From the NCBI GenBank assembly GCA_036494465.1, contig DASXOJ010000083.1, positions 62,001-126,000 of the forward strand: a stretch of 64,000 bases of DNA. The letters run 5' to 3'. Position 1 is the stretch's first letter. Each line of letters opens with the position of its first letter. Of the stretch, positions 32,358 to 41,700 are shown piece by piece. The position numbers were made by a program, and so were the translations under genes. Source of the stretch: CAJCJE01 sp036494465 (GTDB lineage: Bacteria > Actinomycetota > Actinomycetes > Mycobacteriales > Pseudonocardiaceae). The notes beneath the pieces were generated by a model. It was given only the letters and a program-made list of their open reading frames with translations. It was not told the origin of the DNA and ran no database searches.

Positions 32358-33017
32358 CTAGTACGCGGAGTGCGCCAAGCCCTCCTCGATGGCCAGCCGG
32401 GTCAGTTCCGGCCTGCGCCTGCGACCGGTCTTGTCCCGGATCCGGTCCAGGTACGAACGAACCGTGCGAATACTGATCGACATCGACTCGGCGATGTCCG
32501 CGTCCCGCTCGCCCGCGGCGACCAGCGAGAGCACCTGACGTTCCCGATCGGAGAGCACGATGCGCGGACCGATCGGGCTCGGGTGCTCGGAATCGAGCAC
32601 CAGCGCGGCCAGCATTGGAGAAATATAAGAATTCCCGCCCGCGATTTCCCGAACCCCACGAAGTATTTCGACGGCGTCCGTGTCCTTCGACAGGTAGCCC
32701 CGCGCTCCCGCCGCGATCGCGCCCAGCACTTCGTCGTGACCGGCATGCGCGGAGACCACCAGCACCCGGTGCCCCATGCCGACAATTTCCAGTACCGCCG
32801 CGGCGTCCCGCACACCCCGCAGTTTCAGATCAAGAATGACCACGCCCCCAGGCGGCTGACCCCCAGCCGCGAACCTGGCCACGGAATCCGCGACCGCCCC
32901 CAGCCGGATATCCACTGCCGACTCAAGAACCTGGACAAGCGCGTTCCGGTACAACGGATGATCCTCGATGATCCCGACCAGCGGTCCGGCTGCCCCTGCT
33001 CCGCCCAACTCGGTCAC
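32358..33017 (-). CDS. NarL/LuxR-type response regulator of the pseudo-mycosin unit
   Basis: 219 residues from GTG 33017, six bases after GAGGAG; a longer reading from ATG 33050 is possible but lacks such a site. The receiver domain has GIIEDHP and Asp63 in VVILDLKLRG. The LuxR domain has LSDRERQVLSLVAAGE, DADIAESMSIS and RTVRSYLDRIRDKTG. It follows the mycosin-like and kinase genes on the same strand after a 157-bp AT-rich gap, so it is probably the kinase's partner with its own promoter. Confidence 0.83.
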   Translation of the reverse strand: MTELGGAGAAGPLVGIIEDHPLYRNALVQVLESAVDIRLGAVADSVARFAAGGQPPGGVVILDLKLRGVRDAAAVLEIVGMGHRVLVVSAHAGHDEVLGAIAAGARGYLSKDTDAVEILRGVREIAGGNSYISPMLAALVLDSEHPSPIGPRIVLSDRERQVLSLVAAGERDADIAESMSISIRTVRSYLDRIRDKTGRRRRPELTRLAIEEGLAHSAY

Positions 33018-33174
33018 GTTGCGCTCCTCTTCGACCCCGATGCGCCACATACTCGGCCTACGACCGGATATCTACAATACGGAGAAGTGCGCGTTTTGGC
33101 TTGCCCCTGGACGATTGTTTTCGACTAATCTTCAGCCTTTTATCACTGTGAACGAGCGAGTTCCGATATTGCTG

Positions 33175-34398
33175 TCAACGGTTTGAATCGACATGTAGGG
33201 GAAAGTTCGGGGGTTTATCGCCGGTCGGCGCGGACCGCCGCGAGCGGTTGCGGCGCATGGTCACGTACACCGCGGCGACGATGATCGCGAGACCGAGGAC
33301 GAGCAGCAGCAACAGCCCGATCCGGCGCGGTGACCACTCGCTGGACGGCGGAGCCGCGTTCGTGGCAGCGCGTGCCGGTCCGGAGCGCGGTGCCGCCTGC
33401 CGCACGCTCGACCCGATGCTGGGCGCGACCGCGTTCGCGGGCAGGTTCGCGGTGAGGGCGTTGTCCGGATCGACGACGCCCCAGCCGAGTTGCGCGCTGT
33501 GTTCGGCGCCGCCGTTGTGGCTCGCGGTCAGCAACAGTCGCGTGGTGATCTGCTCGGGGTCCAACCCGGGCTGGTACGAGCGCAGCAATGCCACCGAGCC
33601 GGCCACGTAGGCCGCCGCGTACGCGGGTCCGGTGACCGGCCAGCGCTGGCCGAGCTGACCACGGGCACCCGGCGCGGTGCCGACCAGGTTGCTGGCGGGC
33701 GCGGCGAGCGCCACGTAGCTGCCGGACTCGGCCTGTACCGCGAACCCGGTCTGGCCGAGCCCGCCGACGCCGAGCACGCCCGGTGTCGCGGTCGGGTAAC
33801 TGGTCGAGTTCGGGGACGAGCCGACCGCGGGCGAGACGACCACGTCGCCGGACGCGGTCGCGTTCTGCACGGCCAGTTGCAGCGCGTTGCTGTCGTTGCC
33901 GGCGGGCACCATGATCACGATGACGCCGGAGCCCGCGCTCACCGCGCGATCGATCGCGGTGGCGACCAGGTTCGGGTCGGCCCCGCCCTGCGGGTCGCCG
34001 GTCGCGGTGTAGCGGACCGGCAGGATGCGCGCGCCCGGCGCGAGTCCGGCGAAACTGGTTGCCGGACTCGGCTGGGCGGCCACGATGCCCGCCGCGAAGG
34101 TGCCCTGACCGTCGCAGTCCGGCTGCGAGGGCGCCCCGTTCAGCAGGTCGATCTCGGGCAGCACCTGACCGGCGGCGAACTGCCCGTTGCCCGGGTCGAC
34201 CCCGGTGCCGAGCACCGCGACCTGCACGCCCGAGCCATTGGTCAGCGACCAGACCTTGTTCGGGGTGAGCAGCATCTGCGCCCACGGCACCGGGCCGGTG
34301 TAGACGCCCGCCGGCCCTGCGCACTGCGGATCGGCGACGGCGGGCAGCACCGGAGCGCCCAGGACGATCAACAGAAAAACGAGGATCAAGCGCTTCAC
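33175..34398 (-). CDS. Mycosin-like subtilase lacking all catalytic residues (pseudo-mycosin)
   Basis: 407 residues from GTG 34398, which overlaps the kinase stop (GTGA); GTG 34410 is an alternative. It has a signal peptide (LILVFLLIVLGAPVLPAVA), a subtilase domain, a Pro/Ala-rich linker and a C-terminal transmembrane helix (IGLLLLLVLGLAIIVAAVYV) with a basic tail, exactly the layout of type VII secretion mycosins. The triad is gone: the Asp site reads AVLGTGVD (Gly64), the His site DCDGQGTFAAG (Gln98), and the Ser site VTGPAYAAAYVAG (Ala259). The oxyanion Asn region reads SPAVGSS. The fold seems intact, so a binding or sensing role is likelier than proteolysis. No esx or ecc genes are near. 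Confidence 0.85.
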   Translation of the reverse strand: MKRLILVFLLIVLGAPVLPAVADPQCAGPAGVYTGPVPWAQMLLTPNKVWSLTNGSGVQVAVLGTGVDPGNGQFAAGQVLPEIDLLNGAPSQPDCDGQGTFAAGIVAAQPSPATSFAGLAPGARILPVRYTATGDPQGGADPNLVATAIDRAVSAGSGVIVIMVPAGNDSNALQLAVQNATASGDVVVSPAVGSSPNSTSYPTATPGVLGVGGLGQTGFAVQAESGSYVALAAPASNLVGTAPGARGQLGQRWPVTGPAYAAAYVAGSVALLRSYQPGLDPEQITTRLLLTASHNGGAEHSAQLGWGVVDPDNALTANLPANAVAPSIGSSVRQAAPRSGPARAATNAAPPSSEWSPRRIGLLLLLVLGLAIIVAAVYVTMRRNRSRRSAPTGDKPPNFPLHVDSNR

Positions 34399-35726
34399 AG
34401 GGGCACCCACAACGTGACCCTGGTGCCCTTGCCCGGCGATGATTCGATCTTGGCGCTGCCGCCGACCTCGACCAGCCGCGCGGTGATCGAGTTGGCGATG
34501 CCGAACCCGGCGCGCACGTTGTCCGAGTCGAACCCGGTGCCGTGATCGCGCGCGATGACCGCGATTCCGTTGTCCCGCTGCTCGACGCGCACCACGACCT
34601 CGCGGATGCCGGAGTGCTTCATGGTGTTGCGCAGCGCCTCGCGCACCGCGTCGCGCACCGCGACCCTGCGCACCTCGGAGAGCTCACCGTCGTCGACGTC
34701 CGCGAACACCAGCTGTGCGCGCAGCCCTTCCCTGGTCATCTCGGCGGCGAGCCCGGCGAGGTCCTCGCTGAGCACTTTCTGCCCGGTTTCCGTCTGCCGG
34801 TCCAGGGCCCGTCGCAGCTCCATCGCCTGGGCACGGGCGATCGACCGGAACTCGACCAGCCGCTGCGCCGAGGACCCGTCGTCGGCCGGGATGGGCAGCG
34901 CCATCGCTTCCAGCACCTGGAGCACGCCGTCGTGCAGGTCGCGGTTGATCCGCGCGTGTTCGGCCGCACGCCCGCGCCGGATGCCGACGCCCAGCGCGAG
35001 CCGGGTGCCGATGCCGACCAGCATCAGCGCGACCAGCGCGGTGGCGATCACCGCCAACCCTTCCAGCGCGCGCCCGATGTCGCCGATCAGCAGTGACGCG
35101 GTCGGCGCGACGAAGCCGGACAGGTAGGCCATGCCGAACTGCAACGGGAAACTGACCAGCCACAACCCGAGCGCGGCAGGCACGCCCCAGACCAGGGTCC
35201 ACAGCGCGATCGAGCCCAGCAGGTAGTCCCAGGACATGCCGATGGCCGGGAAGTAGTCGGCGCGGGTGGAGACCGCGCTGGTCACCATGTTGGCGGCGAT
35301 GGCCAGCGCGGCGTCGGCGAACATGAACCAGGCCGCGATGTTGCGACGGAACCCGGACACCCGCAGCACCCAGGCCACGCCCAGCACGTTGGCCAGCACC
35401 AGCAGCACGGTGGCCACCGCGACGGTGGAGATCCCGGCGCCGCCCGCGGCGATCAACGCGAGCAGCGCCACCGGCATGCCGACGATCCGGTAGACCAGCG
35501 GGACCAGCACCACGTAGCGGCAGGCGCGGGTGAGCAGGGTGTCCTTGCCCGGCCCCTGACCGTTGGCGGCGATCATCGAAATGCGCTGCCAGCCCGGCAC
35601 CGGCTGCGGGTCGGTCGCGGCCTCGGGCAGGTCGGTGGGGATGTCCGCGATCACCGGGGCGCCGCGGCGTAACAGGGCGACGAGGAAGTTCGCCGGTCGT
35701 ACCGGTGGTGGTCCAACCGATGACAT
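34395..35726 (-). CDS. Membrane sensor histidine kinase of the pseudo-mycosin unit
   Basis: 443 residues from ATG 35726, preceded by GAGGAAGGGA. A cytosolic N-terminus of about 60 residues leads into some six transmembrane helices, then a HisKA_3-like helix with His265 in INRDLHDGVLQVLEAM and a HATPase domain (DAVREALRNTMKHSG, RDHGTGFDSDNV, GFGIANSI). Its stop overlaps the start of the mycosin-like gene, so the two are made together. The pairing suggests that the mycosin-like protein modulates the kinase at the membrane. Confidence 0.83.
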   Translation of the reverse strand: MSSVGPPPVRPANFLVALLRRGAPVIADIPTDLPEAATDPQPVPGWQRISMIAANGQGPGKDTLLTRACRYVVLVPLVYRIVGMPVALLALIAAGGAGISTVAVATVLLVLANVLGVAWVLRVSGFRRNIAAWFMFADAALAIAANMVTSAVSTRADYFPAIGMSWDYLLGSIALWTLVWGVPAALGLWLVSFPLQFGMAYLSGFVAPTASLLIGDIGRALEGLAVIATALVALMLVGIGTRLALGVGIRRGRAAEHARINRDLHDGVLQVLEAMALPIPADDGSSAQRLVEFRSIARAQAMELRRALDRQTETGQKVLSEDLAGLAAEMTREGLRAQLVFADVDDGELSEVRRVAVRDAVREALRNTMKHSGIREVVVRVEQRDNGIAVIARDHGTGFDSDNVRAGFGIANSITARLVEVGGSAKIESSPGKGTRVTLWVPL

Positions 35727-36113
35727 CCGCAAGTCCCTTCCTCGTCGACGCACCCTGAGGATGCTCCCAGTAGGTCGGTGGTGGTGGGACGCACTGTGTC
35801 CAGATGGTGACGTTGGGACCAACGGGCGATATCGCCTCACAACTGGGGAATTTCCCACCAACAATCGCCATCGACGCGTTGCTGTCGACCGGCGCCCAGG
35901 CTGGGCCGGGCATTGACGCCGCGTTTACTCTCCGTGGCCTCGCGCGATCTCGCGGAATGCGAGCCAACCCCTCGCGGCCAGCGCCGTTACCGTGTCGAAT
36001 GGCGTAAATATTTCGCTAATACCGGCCCCCCGAGCCCGCTGACCATCGAATTCACCCCGAACCGCACGGCAAGGTTGGCGTAGACACCGGATCGGGGCAA
36101 AGGGGTACGTCGA
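35727..36113. other. 387-bp intergenic region between divergent kinase and transporter genes
   Basis: No convincing ORF on either strand. It should carry both promoters. AT-richer patches occur near 35825-35880 and 35998-36020. TGGCGTA occurs at 35999-36006 and again at 36076-36082. A c-di-AMP (ydaO) riboswitch, expected before some KimA-like genes, could not be recognised. Confidence 0.5.
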
Positions 36114-38495
36114 GTGGTTGCGCAGGGCAACGGGGCGCTGAAGTCCGCGGGCTTGCAGGAGTCCGTCGGCTACGTCCTCAAACGGCTGCTGCTCGGCAAG
36201 CCGATGATCAACGAGCAGCTCAAGTCCGAGCGGTTGAACAACCCGATCGCGCTGGGCGTGCTCTCCTCGGACGCGATGTCCTCGACCGCCTACGGCACCG
36301 AGGAAATCCTGGTCCAGCTACTCCCCTACGCCGGGCTCGCCGCGTTCAGCCTGCTGCTGCCGATCACCGGCGCGGTGCTGGTCATCCTGATCCTGGTCGC
36401 CGCCTCGTACCGCCAGGTGGTGATGGTCTACACCAAGGCGGGCGGCTCCTACGTAGTCGCGCGGGACAACTTCGGGCCACGAATCGCACAGATCGCCGCC
36501 GCCGCGCTGCTGATCGACTACATCGTGACCGTCGCCGTGCAATGCTCGGCGGGCACCGTCGCCGTGGTCTCCGCGATACCCCAACTCGGGCCCTACAGCA
36601 ACGAGATCACCATCGGCGTCGTCCTGATCATCGCCTACCTGAACCTGCGCGGCCTGCGCGAGGCGGGCAAACCGTTCGCCATGCCCGCGTTCTTCTTCGT
36701 CGCGCTGGTACTGCTGATGATCGTGGTCGGCGTGATCAAAGCGATCATGGGCGACCTGCCGGTGCTCGACTCCATCCACCAACCGGGTGCGGTACCGGCG
36801 GTCCAGGGCAACGGGCTGCTCATGGGCGCGTCGATCTTCATCATCCTGCGCGCGTTCGCCAACGGTGGTTCGTCGCTGACCGGCGTCGAGGCGATCTCCA
36901 ACACGGTCAGCGCGTTCCGCAAGCCCGAGGGCGTCAACGCGCGCAAGGTGCTCACCGTGATGGCGACGCTGCTGGGCGTGATGGTCGGCGGCGTCTCGTT
37001 CCTCTCCTACGCGACGCACGCCGCGCCGTTCTCCGCCGGTTATCCCTCGGTGCTCTCCCAGGAAGCCACCGCCGTCTTCGGCACCAACCTTTTCGGCAAG
37101 ATCATGTTCTGGCTGGTGCAGCTGGTCACCGCGCTGATCCTCTACACCGGCGGCAACACCAGCTTCAACGGCTTCCCGTTCCTGGCCAGTTTCGTTGCCG
37201 AGGACCGGTTCCTGCCCCGCCAGCTGACCAAACGCGGACACCGGCTGGTGTTCTCCAACGGCATCATCGTGCTCACCGTGCTGTCCATCGTGCTGCTGCT
37301 GGTGGTCGGCGCGAACGTGGACAGCCTGGTGCCCTTCTACGCGATCGGCGTGTTCACCGGCTTCTCCATGGCCGGATACGGCATGGCCAAACACCACCTG
37401 AGCCACCGCACCAAGGGCTGGCGGCGCCGCTTCGCCATCAACCTCTCCGCGGGCATCGTGTCCACGATCGTCGTGCTGATCTTCGCCGTCACCAAGTTCA
37501 CCGAGGGCGCCTGGCTGATCGTGGTCGTGTTCCCGTTGCTGGTGTTCACCCTGATCCGGCTCAACCGCGAGTACCGCACCGAATCCGCGATCCTGGATCG
37601 GATCCGCGCGCGGCAGGCCAAAACGCCGAACTTCGCGCACCACAAGGTGTTCGTCTTCGTCAGCAACCTCGACCTTGCCGTGCTGGAGGCGTTGCGCTAC
37701 GGGCGCGGGCTGCGCGGGTCGGAGATGAAGGCGGTGCACTTCATGGTCGACGAGGCGCACGCCGACCGGCTCCGCAGGCGCTGGGCCGATCTCGACATCA
37801 ACGTCACGCTGAAAGTCATCGACTGCCCGGACCGGCGCATCACCAGGGCCGCGCAGGAGCTGGTGTTCGAGGCGGTGCAGGACCAGGCGACCGGCGTGAC
37901 CGTGCTGCTGCCACGACGCAGTTACGCTCCGCTGCTGGGCAGGCTGCTGCACGACCGCACCGCCGACCGGATCGCGCGCGTCATCTCGCGCATCCCGCAG
38001 GCCGCCGCGACGATCGTGCCCTACGACGTCCAGTCCCGGATCAGGGCCGCGTTCCCCGACCTGCCCGAGGAACGGTTCACCGAGGCGTTCGAGCGGCTGG
38101 TCAACCGGCTGGCCGGGGACTCGCCGAGCGAGCTCACCGAGCACAACCAGCCCAAACCGGGGCACGGCGCCACGCCGGTCGGCGCCCTGTTCCCCGGGCA
38201 GAACGCCGTGGTCGAGGGCCGGTTGCACGAGTTGAACGTGGAGCACCGGCGCGGCCGAACCGTGCTGCGGTGCGAATTGCAGGAGGAATCCGGCAGCCTG
38301 CTGGTGGAATTGTCCGGCGACCATCCGGACATCGAGGCGGGCGTGTGCCTGCGGGTGGCCGGCCGGGTCCGGCTCCAGCGCGACACCGACGACCTGATGA
38401 TGTCCAACCCGCAGTACGAGGTCGTGGATCAGACCGAATCGGACACAGAACCGGTTTCCGAGACCTCGACGAAACCTCGACGCGCCGAAAGCTGA
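36114..38495 (+). CDS. KimA-like APC-superfamily transporter fused to a C-terminal OB-fold domain
   Basis: 793 residues from GTG 36114. About 12 transmembrane helices fill the first 480 residues, beginning LGVLSSDAMSSTAYGTEEIL, the KimA/YdaO-type signature. A cytosolic alpha/beta region follows (HKVFVFVSNLDLAVLEAL to about 670). Residues about 691-772 (FPGQNAVVEGRLHEL, GSLLVELSGDHPDIEAG, VAGRVRL) look like an OB-fold. KimA proteins import potassium and are controlled by c-di-AMP; amino acid transport is the alternative. In Mycobacterium tuberculosis a related transporter (Rv2690c) and a separate OB-fold protein (Rv2694c) lie close together, so this is a natural fusion of that pair. Confidence 0.78.
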   Translation: MVAQGNGALKSAGLQESVGYVLKRLLLGKPMINEQLKSERLNNPIALGVLSSDAMSSTAYGTEEILVQLLPYAGLAAFSLLLPITGAVLVILILVAASYRQVVMVYTKAGGSYVVARDNFGPRIAQIAAAALLIDYIVTVAVQCSAGTVAVVSAIPQLGPYSNEITIGVVLIIAYLNLRGLREAGKPFAMPAFFFVALVLLMIVVGVIKAIMGDLPVLDSIHQPGAVPAVQGNGLLMGASIFIILRAFANGGSSLTGVEAISNTVSAFRKPEGVNARKVLTVMATLLGVMVGGVSFLSYATHAAPFSAGYPSVLSQEATAVFGTNLFGKIMFWLVQLVTALILYTGGNTSFNGFPFLASFVAEDRFLPRQLTKRGHRLVFSNGIIVLTVLSIVLLLVVGANVDSLVPFYAIGVFTGFSMAGYGMAKHHLSHRTKGWRRRFAINLSAGIVSTIVVLIFAVTKFTEGAWLIVVVFPLLVFTLIRLNREYRTESAILDRIRARQAKTPNFAHHKVFVFVSNLDLAVLEALRYGRGLRGSEMKAVHFMVDEAHADRLRRRWADLDINVTLKVIDCPDRRITRAAQELVFEAVQDQATGVTVLLPRRSYAPLLGRLLHDRTADRIARVISRIPQAAATIVPYDVQSRIRAAFPDLPEERFTEAFERLVNRLAGDSPSELTEHNQPKPGHGATPVGALFPGQNAVVEGRLHELNVEHRRGRTVLRCELQEESGSLLVELSGDHPDIEAGVCLRVAGRVRLQRDTDDLMMSNPQYEVVDQTESDTEPVSETSTKPRRAES

Positions 38496-38609
38496 AATTC
38501 CCGAGTCCCAGGGATCGATAACGGCTGAAGGTCGCTACTCGGAAAGGTCCACTTCTGTTAGCGTGCCGATTCGGCATGGTGTCGGGGGACACAGGGCCAG
38601 TCACTGCTC

Positions 38610-38635
38610 CAGCCGTGGTGCGTGCGCCACGGCTG
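38610..38635 (+). promoter_or_regulatory. 5' leader hairpin of the large protease gene
   Basis: CAGCCGTGG (38610-38618) pairs with CCACGGCTG (38627-38635) around an 8-nt loop, 65 bp before the ATG. A second small stem (CGCCCG/CGGGCG) follows near 38662-38680. They could stabilise or regulate the leader. Confidence 0.4.
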
Positions 38636-38700
38636 TTGGCCTGCATGGTGTCAATCCATGATGCGCCCGTGGACCCGGGCGTATCACCAGGAGGAAAGCA

Positions 38701-41700
38701 ATGCAACGCAAGAAAACACTCGCCCTGACGGCAGCCACTGCCGCAGCGGCGGTTTTAGCGGTGGTGCAGCCATTGTCTGCCACCGCGGCGCCGACCGCCG
38801 ATGCCGGTCAGGCGCCGTTGACCACGCAGCAGGCCAGCGACCTCGCGCAGAACGTGAACACCCCGGTGATCGTGCTGATGAAGAACCAGCCGACGCCGCA
38901 GGCGGCGAACACGCCTGCCGCGACCAGCCGCAGCAACACGATCTCGGGCATCCAGGCGCCGCTGGTCGGCGAACTGTCCCAGGTGCATGCCAAGAACGTG
39001 CACAGCTACCACGTCGCCAACGCGGTCTCGGCCACGGTCTCCGCCGGTGAGGAGAGCAGGCTCAAGGCGAACCCGAACGTCGAGGCCGTGCTGCCCGACT
39101 CGGTGATCAAGGAGCAGCCCGCCAGCCAGCCCGGCACTGCCTCCGCCGCCGCCGACACCACCGCGCCCGCCGGCACCTGCCCGGCCCCCGGCAAGACCAT
39201 GCTGGAGCCGGAGGCCCTCGCCGACACCCACACCGACTCCGACGACCCGAACGCCAAGACCGCGCGTTCGCTCGGGTTCACCGGTAACGGCGTCAAGGTC
39301 GCCTACATCGCCGAAGGCATCGACATCAACAACCCGGACTTCATCCGGGCCGACGGCAGCCACGTCTTCGCCGACTACAAGGACTTCACCGGCGACGGTC
39401 CGGACGCGGCCACCAGCGGTGGCGAGGCGTTCCTGGACGCGAGCGCGATCGCCGCGCAGGGCAGGCAGACCTACAACATCCAGAACTTCGGCGCGCACCC
39501 GCTGCCCACCCCGTGCGACGTCCGCATCGAGGGCGTCGCCCCGGGTTCGTCGCTGTACGGCTTCAAGGTCTTCGGTGACACCAACACCTCGACGACCTCG
39601 GCCATCCTGCAGTCGATCGACTACGCCGTGAACACCGACCACGTCAACGTCATCAACCAGTCCTTCGGTTACAACCCGTTCGCGGACAGCAACGCCGCGG
39701 ACGCGGTCAAGCTGTTCGACGACATGGCGGTCGCCGAGGGCGTCACGGTCGTGGCCTCCAGCGGTGACGCAGGCACCACCGGCACCCAGGGCAGCCCGTC
39801 CACCGATCCGGCGGTGATCTCCGCAGGCGCGTCCACCACGTTCCGCTGGTACGCACAGACGGACTATGGCGCAGCCGACAACTTCCCGATCACCGGCTGG
39901 CTCAACGACAACGTGAGCTCGCTGTCCTCCTCGGGCGTCACCCAGAACGGCACCACCATCAACCTGCTGGCGCCGGGCGACAGCAGCTTCGCGCTGTGCA
40001 CGCCGACCGACACCTACGAGGACTGCGTCAACTTCAACGGTCAGCCGTCCAATGTGGAGCGCAGCGGTGGCACGAGTGAGTCCTCGCCGCTGACCGCCGG
40101 TGCGGCCGCCCTGGTCATCCAGGCCTACCGCCAGACCCACCACGGCGCGACCCCGTCGCCCGCCACGGTCAAGCAGATCCTGACCAGCACCGCGGACGAC
40201 CTGACCGAGCCCGGCGACGAGCAGGGCACCGGTCTGCTGGACTCGTACAAGGCGGTCGAGGCCGCACTGTCCATTCACGACAACAACGGCTCACCCAAGG
40301 CCGTCGGCTCGACCCTGCTGGTCAACCAGAACCAGCTGGACGCCGCAGCGCCCGCCGGTTCGACCAAGCAGTTCAAGCTGAACGTGACCAACAACGGCGC
40401 GACCGGCCAGACGGTCAACCTCTCCGGTCGCGGTTTCGGTCCGCAGAGCAACAAGCAGACCGGCAGCGTCACGTTGTCCGACACGGCCAGCCCGCACTTC
40501 GCCGACTGGTCCGGCCACACCAACAACTACGGCACGCTGCACTTCAACGTGCCAGCGAACACCGACCGGCTCTCCGCGTCGATCGCCTACCCCGGTGATC
40601 CGACCGCGAGCCTCAACGCGCGCGTCCGGGTGATCCTGATCGACCCGCAGGGCCGCTTCGCCGCGCACTCGCTGCCGCAGGGCATCGGCAACTACGGCAA
40701 CGTGGACGTCCGCCTCCCGGCGGCCGGTCAGTGGACCGCGGAGATCTACAGCATCAACGGCGCGGGCGGCGGCACGACCGGCAAGGTCAGCTTCGAGGCC
40801 GACACCCAGAACACCAACGGTTACGGTTCGGTCAGCCCGTCGACGCTGAACCTGGCTCCCGGCCAGACCAAGCAGGTCACGGTCACCGAGAAGACCCCGG
40901 CCACCCCGGGCGATGCCACCGGTGCCGTGGTGCTCAATGCGGGCGCCGCCGGTCAGACCTCGGTGCCGGTGGTGCTGCGCAGCCTGGTTTCCGCTGCGGG
41001 CAACGGTGCCTTCAACGGCACGCTCACCGGTGGCAACGGTCGCCAGTCCGACCTGGGCCAGGAGAACTTCTACCAGATCGACGTGCCCGCCGGTAAGCAG
41101 GACCTGGACGCCAACGTCTCGCTGACCAACGACCTCGGCGACAACGTGATCGCGTTCCTGATCAACCCGGCAGGCAACGTGGTCGCCACCGGTGCCAACG
41201 TGGTCACCACCGCGTACGACCCGGCCAAGCGCGACGCCACCCAGCACAACGTGCTGGCGACCGACCTGTACGCGCGCAACCCGCAACCGGGCCGGTGGAC
41301 GCTGGCGATCAACTTCGTCGGCGCGATCGTCGGTGACGAACTGCACCAGCCCTACACCGGCGCGCTGACCTTCAACAAGGTCAACGTGTCCGCGAACGGT
41401 CTGCCGAACAGCGCGTCCACCGTGCTGAAGGCAGGCAAGGCGACGACCGTCCAGGTCGCGGTGCACAACACCGGCACCGAACCGCAGGACATCTTCGTCG
41501 ACGCCCGCACCTCGGGTCTGGCCAACCTCAAGCTGGCAGGCATCGCGCCGACCCAGAACGTGGCGCTGCCCTTCCCGGGTGGCACCGCGACGCCCGCGTG
41601 GCTGGTCCCGTCCGAAACCGTGGGTGCCACCGTCGTGGCCAACGCGACCCTGCCGGTCACGTTCGACTACGGCCCCTACGCCGGTGACCCGGACCTGCCG

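Noticed and set aside
33050..33050. Longer start (ATG 33050) for the LuxR-type regulator
   Set aside because: GTG 33017 has a well-spaced GAGGAG, while the upstream ATG has none and adds residues before the receiver domain.
35830..36113. Possible c-di-AMP (ydaO) riboswitch before the KimA-like transporter
   Set aside because: None of the conserved ydaO core sequences could be placed on the plus strand; a GGGGTGAAT on the minus strand has no matching helices.
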